A stretch of 64,000 nt of DNA from Gammaproteobacteria bacterium (GTDB lineage Bacteria > Pseudomonadota > Gammaproteobacteria > Pseudomonadales > Azotimanducaceae_A). Positions 1 to 9,129 of the stretch are shown piece after piece; within the stretch, counting starts at the first letter, position 1; each line of letters opens with the position of its first letter. The position numbers were made by a program, and so were the translations under genes. Location of the stretch: NCBI GenBank assembly GCA_012960755.1, contig DUAT01000119.1, positions 186,001 to 250,000 of the forward strand, written 5' to 3'. The notes beneath the pieces were generated by a model. It did no database searches. It had not been told where the DNA came from and worked only from the letters and a program-made list of their open reading frames with translations.

Positions 1-1
1 A

Positions 2-334
2 TCAGTCCTCGGGCCGGTACGCATCACCATCATCATCGGCGGCTTTGGTCCCATCACACCACCAGGTGACGTTTTGGGGCACGTAAAGGCCAAGTGATGC
101 AACAGAAGCGAGCAAATAAACCGCATTGGTATGAGAGCTGACTCTCACTATGCCTTTTTTGTTATCACATTTCTCAACATCCCAATGCGACCACTCAATG
201 CCATAGAGTGAGCCGTGGATCGTCTCACTCTCTTTCTTTGAGTCAGGGGTTTTGGGCAAATCACCTTCCAGGGTAAAAGTCATACAGCCCGGGACCATCA
301 AGATCAAAATCAAACTGAACAACATCCTTTGCAT
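2..334 (-). CDS. Small Bor-like outer-membrane lipoprotein
   Basis: The 110-residue protein starts with a hydrophobic signal and a lipobox (VPGC near residue 17), so it should be a membrane-anchored lipoprotein. The C-terminal part has an alternating hydrophobic stretch (LLASVASLGLYVPQ) followed by a Cys. It resembles the phage/plasmid Bor family, where a similar ...GLYTP...C segment closes the protein, and a second Cys sits before it. Bor proteins are linked to serum resistance, but that role cannot be assumed here. No phage genes lie beside it. The stop codon is at the very edge of the window, so the gene is complete. The family assignment is by eye and moderate. Confidence 0.6.
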   Translation of the reverse strand: MQRMLFSLILILMVPGCMTFTLEGDLPKTPDSKKESETIHGSLYGIEWSHWDVEKCDNKKGIVRVSSHTNAVYLLASVASLGLYVPQNVTWWCDGTKAADDDGDAYRPED

Positions 335-408
335 CTTACTTCCCTAGTTTTAAATTCTCATCGCATAGTTGGGATATAATTCACCATCTGATTTTATGGG
401 CTGACACT

Positions 409-642
409 ATGACATTATTCAGAGCAGTTGAATTCCTCGAAAATGGTGACTGGGAAGCAGCCCACAGCATTGCCCAGAAAGATGAGTCTGAGTGGGGGAG
501 TTGGGCGCATGGCATTGTGCACTTAATGGAGGGAGACCTCTCCAACGCCGAATATTGGTACAAACGCGCCGGTCGTGAACCTGCGGAGCCTGGTAATATC
601 GCACAGGAGATTAGCGCACTGAAAGAACAACTAAGACAATAG
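409..642 (+). CDS. Conserved small protein of unknown function, TPR-like
   Basis: This 77-residue acidic protein has no signal peptide or membrane segment. It has the pattern of a single degenerate TPR-type helical pair (ENGDWEAAHSIAQ ... GDLSNAEYWYKRAGR). I recall similar short proteins with a GDxxNAxYWYxRAGR core in other proteobacteria, where the function is also unknown. Its 3' end overlaps the 3' end of the convergent SNF2 helicase by 12 bases, which is common for real, compactly packed genes. It begins with ATG at 409. No function is proposed. Confidence 0.65.
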   Translation: MTLFRAVEFLENGDWEAAHSIAQKDESEWGSWAHGIVHLMEGDLSNAEYWYKRAGREPAEPGNIAQEISALKEQLRQ

Positions 643-3600
643 GAACGCCAGATCATCCTGGCTCATTTCCTTCACGAGACTGTTATCCGCCGTAATAATG
701 CTTTCCGCTAATTTTGTTTTGTTTCGTTGCAGCTTCATCACCTTTTCCTCGACCGTGCCACGACAAATCAAACGATAGGCGAAGACATTTCGTGTCTGGC
801 CAATTCGATGTGCCCGGTCTATGGCCTGGGCTTCCACTGCTGGATTCCACCAGGGATCGAGCAGGAATACATAATCTGCTGCCGTTAGGTTCAATCCAAC
901 GCCACCGGCCTTCAGGCTAATGAGAAATAACTGGAAGTTATCATCGTTTTGAAACAGGTCAACTTGCTTTTGTCGATTTCTGGTCCGGCCATCCAGATAC
1001 AAATAAGGCGTTTTATCGGCATCCAGTTGTTGCCTCAGGATCGATAGAAAGCTCGTAAATTGTGAAAAGACCAGCACCTTGTGCCCTTCCTCCAAAACTT
1101 CTGTCATCGTCTCCCATAAACAATCCAGCTTGGCACTGGCTTCGTCACGCCTGGCGTCATCAATCAACGCGGGATGACAGGCAGCCTGGCGCAACCTCAA
1201 CAGGGCTTCAAGAATTTGGATCTTCGAACGACTTAAACCCTCGGCATCAGTTTTTTTCAGCAGGCTCGCCTGGTAATGCAGCTTCAATTCCTCGTACAAC
1301 TTTTTCTGTGGCGGCTTCATCTCACAGAAAATCGTCAACTCGGTTTTTTCCGGCAAGTCTTTGGCGACCTGGTTTTTAGTGCGTCGAAGAATAAATGGGC
1401 GCAATGCTTTGGCGACTGCTTCCCGGGACCTGATATCCTCATGGCCAATTCGCTGCAACGCTTTGTAAGCATGAAGTTTGCCCAACATGCCTGGATTAAG
1501 AAAATCGAACAGGGACCACAGATCGTCGATGTGGTTTTCAATTGGTGTGCCCGTCACAACAAGCCGGTTGTCCGCCTTTAATATTCGAACGGCCTTTGAG
1601 GCCATGGAAGCACTGTTTTTGATCGCTTGTGCCTCATCCAGAATGACATAATTGAATTCAAAGTCTTTTAGCGAGTGAATATCACGCCGCAAAATGCCAT
1701 AAGTGGTTAATATGATGTCATAGCTATTGAAGTGTTCACTCGCTTCGCCCCGGTCAGCTTCGGTAAATTCCAGCACCGAAAGATCAGGTGAAAACTTGCC
1801 GACCTCCAGCACCCAGTTAAATACCAGCGAGCGTGGCACAACAATTAACGAAGGCTTGCACTTACTTTTCGATTTCTCTAAGGCGAGCAAGGCGAGCACC
1901 TGAACGGTCTTACCCAGACCCATGTCATCTGCCAGGCAGCCTCCAAAACCGAGTTCATTTAAAAAGACCAGCCAACCCAAGCCTTCAGCCTGATAGTCCC
2001 GCAAGACACCCTTAAATCCTTGAGGGGGATCAAGCGGCTTAATGCCATCAAATGCAGCAAGTTGCTGGCGGTATCTTTCAAATTCGGCATCGATATCAAC
2101 ATCCGCCTGGTCAGCCAACAAGACATCGAGCAGCAACACCTGCTGTCGATCAAACACGACCTGATCCTTCTGGACATCACCCCAGCTTATGATATTTGCA
2201 TACTTCTTCAGCCACGCCTCGGGCAGAATACCGACACTGCCATCATCGAGAGTGACCGTATTCTTGCCCTGTTTAAGACTCCTGAGCAGCTGCGGCATCG
2301 ACGCATTCTGTTGGCCAAACTTGACTTCACCGGTCACCTCAAACCAATCGGTGGCGGACCTGACATTTACGTTGCTCGAACTTGATTGTCGATAGATTTT
2401 TCCTTCAGCTTCAACATGCCAGTTTCGCTTAAGTAATAAAGGGATTAATCCGGGTAAGTGTTTCTTGTGAACTGTCAGGTTCAGGTTTTCTCTCTCTTGC
2501 AGTGCACCGGTGACCGGTTCCATGAGTCCCAGCGCATACAACTCCAGGTAGGCGTCTTTTTCGAGAACATAGTCACGATCAAAAGTCACTCGCCTTTCTC
2601 GCACCAGAAATTTCACCTGTGTCGAACTCGCCGGAACCAGCTCATCTTCATACTTGAACTTTACTTCCACAATCAGGTGATGACCCTCCGCTGGCAGTGA
2701 CAGGAAAATCCACTTTCCGGGCTGAACCACTTTTTTCTCCAGTTGGATTTCCTGTGGGAAATGGGTCGGCGGTAAGGTGGTCTCGTGTAGCGCTGCGACA
2801 AAATCAGACAACTGATCCCGCGGTACAAGGAGATTGCCTTGTTGGCGCAACAAACCAATCCATGCGAATGCATTATGGTCTTCAAACACACACACAGTAT
2901 TTTCGACAAACAACAAACCACCCGGCACCAGCAACAACGGCTGGTCGATATTCATGCTCGTTTGATTGCGACAAAAGTAGCCTGACAATTGAAATTGATC
3001 GTTTAAGTCTGGTTCCAGCTCCAACTCAAATACCCAGTCGCCAGAATCGTCCCAATGCAACCGGACCTGCTCATCTTCCGAGATTTGGAGTGTGCAACGC
3101 TGAGTGGCACATATGGACTTCAGTACTTTGGCTTGCATACTGTGGGGTATGACAAAGACTGCTTCGTCTTGCCGCTCATAGAAACGGGAAACATAGGTCG
3201 AGCTGGTCAGGCCCGACTGCGCTCCCATCAGCATTTCCAGAATGCCATTATCTTCTTCTGATTGCGCGCCCATCAGATGGCGATCAATCTTAATGACTTT
3301 CGGCTTACCCAATCTGCCATCTTTTCGGCGCTCACGGGTGCAAACACGCAGGCAAACAAGACCTTCAGTATTCGATTTTGACAGGTCCAGGAAATAATGT
3401 AGTTCGTTGCCACTTTGATAAGGATCTAGCCCTGTACCGGCTTTTTTGGACGAGTGTTTAAGACCGGCGACCAGATGCTGCCAGTTCCTGCCATCTGACT
3501 CGTTAAGCGTTGGGGCGGAAAAGGCTGCCATTTCCTCATCGTAGCTTGCCACGGTATAAATAGGCTTGTTTGAAACCCCGAATGCGCTGAGAAAACCCGA

Positions 3601-3864
3601 TCTCTCAGCATCCAAAATAGTCGCCCAGATATGTTTGCAGTTTTCCTCGTCATAACAGAAATGTGGGCAATCACAATCTATCGCCAGATTAAATGTGTCC
3701 TGAAACTTCAACATCACGTGATATTCAGACGAACCAAATACCCTGGCAGACACAATGGTATCCGAGCGACCCTGAATTTGAACCGCGCCGTCCACAAAAT
3801 ATCGGTTCCCGCGCAGCCGGATCTGCTCGGAGAAATTACTGTTTAGTCGTTGCGTAACGCTCAT
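631..3864 (-). CDS. SNF2-family helicase-like ATPase with N-terminal SWIM zinc finger
   Basis: The 1077-residue protein has a SWIM zinc motif near the N terminus (C64-x-C66 ... C76-x-H78), a long middle region, and a C-terminal SNF2/RapA-type two-lobe ATPase. The Walker A is DDMGLGKT, the Walker B is LDEAQ, motif III is VTGTPIEN, and the C-lobe holds the QAIDRAHRIGQ signature of motif VI. Proteins of this design are DNA translocases that remodel nucleic-acid-protein complexes. The exact role of the bacterial SWIM-SNF2 group is not settled. The length is usual for the group. It is transcribed alone, convergent with the small protein at 409-642. A clear ribosome site is not visible before the ATG. 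Confidence 0.95.
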   Translation of the reverse strand: MSVTQRLNSNFSEQIRLRGNRYFVDGAVQIQGRSDTIVSARVFGSSEYHVMLKFQDTFNLAIDCDCPHFCYDEENCKHIWATILDAERSGFLSAFGVSNKPIYTVASYDEEMAAFSAPTLNESDGRNWQHLVAGLKHSSKKAGTGLDPYQSGNELHYFLDLSKSNTEGLVCLRVCTRERRKDGRLGKPKVIKIDRHLMGAQSEEDNGILEMLMGAQSGLTSSTYVSRFYERQDEAVFVIPHSMQAKVLKSICATQRCTLQISEDEQVRLHWDDSGDWVFELELEPDLNDQFQLSGYFCRNQTSMNIDQPLLLVPGGLLFVENTVCVFEDHNAFAWIGLLRQQGNLLVPRDQLSDFVAALHETTLPPTHFPQEIQLEKKVVQPGKWIFLSLPAEGHHLIVEVKFKYEDELVPASSTQVKFLVRERRVTFDRDYVLEKDAYLELYALGLMEPVTGALQERENLNLTVHKKHLPGLIPLLLKRNWHVEAEGKIYRQSSSSNVNVRSATDWFEVTGEVKFGQQNASMPQLLRSLKQGKNTVTLDDGSVGILPEAWLKKYANIISWGDVQKDQVVFDRQQVLLLDVLLADQADVDIDAEFERYRQQLAAFDGIKPLDPPQGFKGVLRDYQAEGLGWLVFLNELGFGGCLADDMGLGKTVQVLALLALEKSKSKCKPSLIVVPRSLVFNWVLEVGKFSPDLSVLEFTEADRGEASEHFNSYDIILTTYGILRRDIHSLKDFEFNYVILDEAQAIKNSASMASKAVRILKADNRLVVTGTPIENHIDDLWSLFDFLNPGMLGKLHAYKALQRIGHEDIRSREAVAKALRPFILRRTKNQVAKDLPEKTELTIFCEMKPPQKKLYEELKLHYQASLLKKTDAEGLSRSKIQILEALLRLRQAACHPALIDDARRDEASAKLDCLWETMTEVLEEGHKVLVFSQFTSFLSILRQQLDADKTPYLYLDGRTRNRQKQVDLFQNDDNFQLFLISLKAGGVGLNLTAADYVFLLDPWWNPAVEAQAIDRAHRIGQTRNVFAYRLICRGTVEEKVMKLQRNKTKLAESIITADNSLVKEMSQDDLAFLLS

Positions 3865-3964
3865 GAAAAATACCGGCGGGTCTTCTTTATTGATTGGCTG
3901 AACAAAACCAGACTATCACAACCGTTGTGGTGCCAGCCGGGATAGATTGACTTTCCGTCCTGTG

Positions 3965-4957
3965 TCAATCAGTAGACTTCAGGTGACCGAAAACTCTCTC
4001 CAGTGCACTCGGCGCGCCCATCCTTCCATCGCCGGATACCGGCATGTCGCCATTGTCAAAGTCGGCGAGTGTTACCTGGCCGTCGCGGATGTTTTCGGGG
4101 GAGGGTGCAACTTCCACACCTTCCTTCTCGGTGGCAAACAGGGGTGCTGAACGCGCCCAGTTAAGCTGCGCGAAGTACCCTGCACCAGCCTCATGAATCG
4201 AAGCTTCTGCCTTGCAGCTGGCATGTGCCAGCCAGACAACCATCGCAGAAACCTTGTTGGGTGACAGGCGTTGCATTACTTTGTCTGGCGCGCTACGGGC
4301 GGCTGGCTTTCCTTGCCTTAACCGACGTTCATTGACTGCGCTGGAAAAGTCCTGGGTCATTCTGGTATCTGCCTGGGGGATGAGAATATTGCACTTGATG
4401 TCGAGCTTTAATTTCAGGGCTTCGAATTGTAACGAGTTTGCAAGACCAATAACACCCGCTTTACTCGCTGCGTATGCGGCGACACCAGCGCCATATATTG
4501 CAGGTGACGAAGTCATAATGGCGCGCCCATACTGTTGTTCGACAAATACTGGCCAGGCTGCTTTCATCACTGAAAAGACACCCGTAAGATTTACATTGAT
4601 CGTACGCTGCCAGGATTCGAGGGTAAGCTCTGACCAAACCTCGGGTGTGAGTATACCGGCGTTGTTAACGACAATATCCAGGCGGCCATATTCCTGAATG
4701 ACGAATTCGACAATACTTGCTCCGTTTTCCACCGAATCGTAGTTTGCCACGGCTTCACCGCCATTGGCCTTTATCTGCTCGACTACCTGGTCGGCAACCT
4801 TACCCTCGGCTGCGCCTGTGCCGTCATAAGCGATTCCCAGATCGTTAACGACAACTTTGCATCCGCGGGCTGCAAGTAACAAAGCGTGTTCTCTGCCAAG
4901 TCCTCGACCGGCTCCCGTTACCAGGGCAACCTGCCCATCAAAGCTTAAATCGCTCAT
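3965..4957 (-). CDS. SDR-family oxidoreductase, MFE-2 hydroxyacyl-CoA dehydrogenase-like
   Basis: A 330-residue classical SDR with the N-terminal cofactor motif TGAGRGLG, the NNAG motif, a catalytic Ser region (MTSSPA) and the Y-x-x-x-K motif (YAASK). The opening VVVNDLG after the second strand and a tail of about 60 residues beyond the core are typical of the (3R)-hydroxyacyl-CoA dehydrogenase domain of multifunctional enzyme type 2. It probably oxidises a beta-hydroxyacyl-CoA or a related alcohol with NAD(P). It resembles the SDR at 18594-19520. It is divergent from the sulfatase gene across a 597-bp gap. The substrate is not predictable. Confidence 0.93.
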   Translation of the reverse strand: MSDLSFDGQVALVTGAGRGLGREHALLLAARGCKVVVNDLGIAYDGTGAAEGKVADQVVEQIKANGGEAVANYDSVENGASIVEFVIQEYGRLDIVVNNAGILTPEVWSELTLESWQRTINVNLTGVFSVMKAAWPVFVEQQYGRAIMTSSPAIYGAGVAAYAASKAGVIGLANSLQFEALKLKLDIKCNILIPQADTRMTQDFSSAVNERRLRQGKPAARSAPDKVMQRLSPNKVSAMVVWLAHASCKAEASIHEAGAGYFAQLNWARSAPLFATEKEGVEVAPSPENIRDGQVTLADFDNGDMPVSGDGRMGAPSALERVFGHLKSTD

Positions 4958-5554
4958 CGTTTACGCCATACTCAAAAAGATCGCTACTGATGTTTCCCGA
5001 TAGAATATTCGTCCATTGGGACCCTTAAAACTGATGACGATGAGTTTACTGTAATCACCAAGATCAATACCAACCAGGCATGACCTTATAGTCACGGTAG
5101 ATGTAGAGTTATTAGTCTGTCGTAGATCATGATCTGTAACACCTGGTCATGGGCGTCGCAACTTTGGCGCATTTTGAGCCTGCGGAAGTATAGCGCTTCC
5201 AGTCATAACGAAGAATGTAACTAGCATTACTCTCAATTGGCGGTCTGATAGTGGCTGGTGGCATGTATGGCTACTATCTGTGGAAGAGCGGTGGTCTTGA
5301 TTTGTATGTCCCCATGGTCAAGGCTAGAATTCATGCATGCGTCCTCGCTTGGCTTAACTGTTTTTGATGCCGTTCTTGAATATATGAATCATAAAGCGTA
5401 TTTTTCCAAGATCGCTAATATATGCCGACAAGGTTCACATTACGCGGTATGAAGAGAGTTGAGCACTGTGGCAACCTCGTTTGTGAGGATGCATGGTATG
5501 CGATATTTTCCTTGGCATCCGACGTAATATTCAAGAAAAATTGGAATTATTTTG
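4958..5554. other. Intergenic region between SDR and sulfatase; one weak open frame
   Basis: This 597-bp gap separates two divergent genes. At 5124-5135 there is a perfect 12-bp palindrome (AGATCATGATCT) that could be an operator, although about sixteen such palindromes are expected by chance in 64 kb. At 5221-5367 on the plus strand a frame without a good start reads LLSIGGLIVAGGMYGYYLW, which looks like a membrane segment followed by about 25 polar residues. It may be a remnant or chance. Nothing else recognisable was found. Confidence 0.3.
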
Positions 5555-7156
5555 ATGACATCTACTCAGCGGTTGATTGTTCTGGTTTTCATACTATTGG
5601 TGTCCCCGCTTTCTTTTTCGGAACAGCGACCCAATATTCTGTTGATCGTCGCGGACGACCTTGGTTATGCAGATCTTGGCGTCTATGGTTCAGACATCAA
5701 TACTCCCAATATCGATGCACTCGCCGATGAAGGATTGTTGTTCACTCAATTTCACACGGCGGCGACCTGTGCACCATCGAGAGCAATGCTCTTGTCCGGT
5801 AACAACAATCACGTGGCTGGCATGGCGAGCCAGTTTTCGAATCCTGATATGACGGAACGTGTTGCCGGTTATGAAAAACACTTGTCGGATCGCGTTGGCA
5901 TCCTGCCAAGGATACTCAATGCCAGTGGCTATCGTACCTATATGGTCGGAAAGTGGCATCTTGGTTATGGCGAAGAACTGTCTCCGGCAGTTTATGGCTT
6001 TGATCGCAGTTTCAATCTAAGTGGAGGCGCAGGCAATCATTATAACGAAGTGGGGATGAGACCCGCGCGTTCCAGTTATTATGAGGATGGAAAACGAACA
6101 ACCTTCCCCGCGGGTGGTTATTCTACCGCCGTCTATACCGATAAATTAATCTCTTACCTTGAAGCGGATAAAGACAGCTCGAAACCCTTCTTTATCTTTG
6201 CTGCCTATACTTCTCCCCATTGGCCGTTGCAGGTGCCAGAGGATGAAATTGACCGCTACCAGGGTCAATATGATATGGGTTATGACGAGTTACGTGAGAT
6301 GCGGGTTAAATCGTTGAAGGCAGCTGAAATCATTCCCATCTCGAGCCAGACGCCGCCAAGAAATACCGGTGTTAAACCGTGGTCAGAACTCAGTAGGGAC
6401 GAAAAAAGAATTGAATCGAAGAAAATGGAGCTCTATGCCGCCATGGTCGATAATCTCGACGGACATGTAGGGCGCCTTATCAGCTACCTGAAAGAAAATG
6501 AACTGTATGAGAATACGCTGATTGTATTTATGTCTGACAATGGTGCGGCGAGTGAGCAATTCTTCGAATCTGGCCGTTTTTCAGAATATCTTAAGGCAAA
6601 TTATGATAACAGCTACGAGAAAATGGGGCTTGCTGCGTCTTGGGTGTCCTATGGCCCAGCCTGGGCAGAAGCAGGCAGCGCGCCTTTTCGGCGCCACAAA
6701 AATTTTGCAACAGAAGGTGGCACCACGGCCCCAATGATAATCAGTGGTGCCGGTGTAAAGCGAAGGCATGAAATCAACAGCGCATTTGTCTCGATATCAG
6801 ATCTGGCGCCAACATTTTACGAGATTGCCGGTGCAACCTACCCTGATGACATGGCGGAGATGACGGGAAAATCTATTGTACCGATTTTGACGAGACAGTC
6901 TGGAACCGTTAGATCTGAGACAGATATTACGGTCTTCTTTCAATCGAACCACGCTGGACTCTGGCAAGGCAACTGGAAGCTGGTTAATGTTCAAATTCCC
7001 TTTGATGAGAAGAATTTTGAATTATTCGATCTCAGCAAAGATCCCGGAGAGACCATTGATTTGTCTGCATCGCTGCCAGTAAAGAGAAGTGAATTGATTG
7101 CCTTGTGGAGAAGCGAGCGAAAAAGGTTGGGTATCTTGTTGCCGGAGGATCTTTAG
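5555..7156 (+). CDS. Secreted type I (arylsulfatase-like) sulfatase
   Basis: The 533-residue protein has an N-terminal signal peptide (hydrophobic residues 8-20, cleavage near SFSEQ) and a sulfatase core. Residues D34 and D35 (VADDLGYADLG) are the calcium ligands. The C-x-P-x-R motif CAPSR at 72-76 holds the Cys that is converted to formylglycine. Further motifs are GKWHLG and MSDNGA. It should hydrolyse sulfate esters in the periplasm or outside. No formylglycine-generating enzyme is seen in the window. I chose ATG at 5555; a TTG lies one codon upstream. The family fit and length are very good, but the substrate (aryl, steroid or sugar sulfate) is open. Confidence 0.95.
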   Translation: MTSTQRLIVLVFILLVSPLSFSEQRPNILLIVADDLGYADLGVYGSDINTPNIDALADEGLLFTQFHTAATCAPSRAMLLSGNNNHVAGMASQFSNPDMTERVAGYEKHLSDRVGILPRILNASGYRTYMVGKWHLGYGEELSPAVYGFDRSFNLSGGAGNHYNEVGMRPARSSYYEDGKRTTFPAGGYSTAVYTDKLISYLEADKDSSKPFFIFAAYTSPHWPLQVPEDEIDRYQGQYDMGYDELREMRVKSLKAAEIIPISSQTPPRNTGVKPWSELSRDEKRIESKKMELYAAMVDNLDGHVGRLISYLKENELYENTLIVFMSDNGAASEQFFESGRFSEYLKANYDNSYEKMGLAASWVSYGPAWAEAGSAPFRRHKNFATEGGTTAPMIISGAGVKRRHEINSAFVSISDLAPTFYEIAGATYPDDMAEMTGKSIVPILTRQSGTVRSETDITVFFQSNHAGLWQGNWKLVNVQIPFDEKNFELFDLSKDPGETIDLSASLPVKRSELIALWRSERKRLGILLPEDL

Positions 7157-7180
7157 TAATAGATGTTGAGATATCAGCTG

Positions 7181-8602
7181 TTAACAGGTGAACCCAAGGC
7201 CCAACAGGTCCAAAAACTTCAACCAAAGACCACGCTTGCCGCCATTTTTGTCGGCTTGTATCAACGCCAACTGAGTCAGCCTGACGCCTGGCCAACAAAA
7301 TGGCTCCGGTGCCCAGGGCAGGGCTCTTTTGGTTACAAATTTCATCTTAATGATGTCTGTAGGTTGATAACCTAACAGTTCGATGCCGATACGTGCACCA
7401 AAACGCGAGGCACCTACACCATGACCGGTGTAACCCACTGACCACGCGAGTCGACCGTTGTAAATGACACCGGGCACCATACAGAAACGTGTTGAGGTTG
7501 CGATGATACCTCCCCACTTGTTTGAAAATTTCATCTCTCCCTGCAACTGGGGAAACATTTCAAAAAATTCTGTTGCCAGCTGCTCGTAACGTGCAGGGGC
7601 ATCCATGAGTTCCGTTTTGATGCCGCGATTAAAGTAGTACCGGACAGCGCCACCTCCGCCCCAGGTAATACGGTTTTCTTTGGTCAAACGAAAATAGTGA
7701 AACATATTGTTGACATCACTCAGGGCATGGCGAGATTCTGGTTTACCCCAGTTGATTTTATCGAGTTGCTGGTCCGTCAGTGGTTCGGTTGAGATCTGGT
7801 AGTCCCATACCGGAATAATCGAGTGACGAATTCTTGGGATTGAGCTTGTAAATGCATTAGTCGCTAGCAGTACTTTGTCACTGAGAATTACGCCGCCGTC
7901 ACAGTTGGATTTCATCCTGACTTCATTGAGCGGTTTAACCGTCAGTAGCTTAGTGCCTTCAAAAATACGAACGCCAAGTTGGTTAAGCAATGTGTCTTTT
8001 AGACCTAGGCACAATCGCACGGGGTCAACGACCCCATCCTGTCCACTGCGATACCAGCAACCGCCAAAAAATGTCGGTGAATTGACTTGTGCGCGCATGC
8101 TCTCTTTATCAAACCAAACAACGTCCTCGCCCTCCGCCTTTGATTCCTCATACTCTTCATGTAAGCGAATAGCTGATTCCTCGTCCAGAGCAACGCTGGT
8201 CGAGCCGGATTTTTCATAGCGAGCATCGATATTATATTTTTCAAGGGTATCCAGGAGTTCTCTCATGTTTTGAATGCCCAGTTCTTCCAGCTGGTCCGCT
8301 TCCCCAGGGAAGTGGGCTTCGATATTTGTTTCACCGTGTGCAACCGTGGTATTAAGAAAGCCACCATTACGACCGGAGGCACCGTCAGCGACGAAGGTTT
8401 GTTCGATAATAATGATATCTAACTCCGGCTTGCGTTCTTTTGCCTGCATGGCAGCCCAGAGCCCTGTGAACCCGCCGCCCACGATAAGCAACTCACACGT
8501 TTCGTCAGAAGATAATGGGGGTAAAGGCTCAGGCATGATCTCAGGGTCGTGCCACAATGGGCGAGCGACTGCATCTTTGAGTGCTTCACGGTGTTTAAAC
8601 AT
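7181..8602 (-). CDS. FAD-dependent amine/amino-acid oxidoreductase (DAO family)
   Basis: The 473-residue protein has the dinucleotide-binding motif GGGFTGLWAA near residues 41-50, an acidic strand end (IIIIEQ) and the DAO-family C-terminal FAD contact (GYTGHGVGASRFGARIG). The layout matches the PuuB/glycine-oxidase-like branch, which oxidises primary or secondary amines or D-amino acids with oxygen or a quinone. No signal peptide is seen, so it is cytoplasmic. It converges on the sulfatase gene (24-bp gap). No polyamine or glycine cleavage genes lie nearby, so the substrate remains unknown. Confidence 0.9.
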   Translation of the reverse strand: MFKHREALKDAVARPLWHDPEIMPEPLPPLSSDETCELLIVGGGFTGLWAAMQAKERKPELDIIIIEQTFVADGASGRNGGFLNTTVAHGETNIEAHFPGEADQLEELGIQNMRELLDTLEKYNIDARYEKSGSTSVALDEESAIRLHEEYEESKAEGEDVVWFDKESMRAQVNSPTFFGGCWYRSGQDGVVDPVRLCLGLKDTLLNQLGVRIFEGTKLLTVKPLNEVRMKSNCDGGVILSDKVLLATNAFTSSIPRIRHSIIPVWDYQISTEPLTDQQLDKINWGKPESRHALSDVNNMFHYFRLTKENRITWGGGGAVRYYFNRGIKTELMDAPARYEQLATEFFEMFPQLQGEMKFSNKWGGIIATSTRFCMVPGVIYNGRLAWSVGYTGHGVGASRFGARIGIELLGYQPTDIIKMKFVTKRALPWAPEPFCWPGVRLTQLALIQADKNGGKRGLWLKFLDLLGLGFTC

Positions 8603-8651
8603 AACGTCGTTTTCTTCCTGGCTTTAGTTACAGAATCTTAACGAGAAGTCG

Positions 8652-8775
8652 AAGACATCCAGCATATCAACACTACCACATTGTATTGTTACTGGATGAC
8701 GAAGCGATTCTGGCGGCGATGGTTTATGTTGATCTAAACACGGTTCGTGTGGGGACAACGCTACATGCATCTTGA
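8652..8775 (+). pseudogene. Remnant of a REP-associated tyrosine transposase (RAYT/Y1 type)
   Basis: The plus-strand frame ending at TGA 8773-8775 reads LLLDDEAILAAMVYVDLN followed by TVRVG. This matches the C-terminal signature of long RAYT/IS200-like Y1 transposases (LLDDEAxLACMAYVDLNPxRAG). Only about 40 codons remain. There is no start codon, no HUH motif and no catalytic Tyr region upstream. It is a broken scrap, not a working transposase. The frame and the match are seen directly; the family comparison is from memory of the family consensus. Confidence 0.7.
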
Positions 8776-9020
8776 AGTATATTGGTGTCCAACGGATCGT
8801 CGGGGCCCAGAATGACAATAGGATCGAGACCAAATCCGTCTCCGTGGGTCACCAGTTTGTCAGGATCACCGTCGATATTGAGCTCAATAAATACCTGAAA
8901 TATATGCACCTCATCCGCGTTTTCACCCCCGCAGAAAACGAGCGGCGATGCGAATCCGGATGATAGAACGCCAACTAACGTCTCCTGGCCCTGAACGGCG
9001 CAGCAATAAAAGCCCCAATA
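8724..9020 (-). pseudogene. Unrecognised open frame, probably gene remnant
   Basis: Between a stop at 9021-9023 and a stop near 8724 the minus strand has about 98 open codons with protein-like composition. It includes SSGFASPLVFCGGENADEVH and, further on, DGDPDKLVTHGDGFGLDP and IVILGPDDPLDTN. No ATG opens it; a GTG lies at 8909. The sequence is too regular to be a random frame, but I cannot name a family. It overlaps the RAYT remnant on the other strand, which suggests that two old fragments abut here. The rest of the 8603-9129 gap holds nothing I recognise. Confidence 0.35.
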
Positions 9021-9129
9021 TCATCTCCCAATATCTCCTGCCGGGTGGAATCACCGGCCGCATAGCGTCAGCATGATACTTAAGAGCAGATCAAGTGATA
9101 AAATGCCGGTAAGCAGCTCGAGTCTTTCT

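Noticed and set aside
2..334. Bor-like lipoprotein taken as sign of a prophage
   Set aside because: No other phage gene, integrase or attachment site lies in the window.
5258..5730. Plus-strand open frames upstream of and overlapping the sulfatase start
   Set aside because: No ribosome sites or family features; the sulfatase frame with its signal peptide explains the region.
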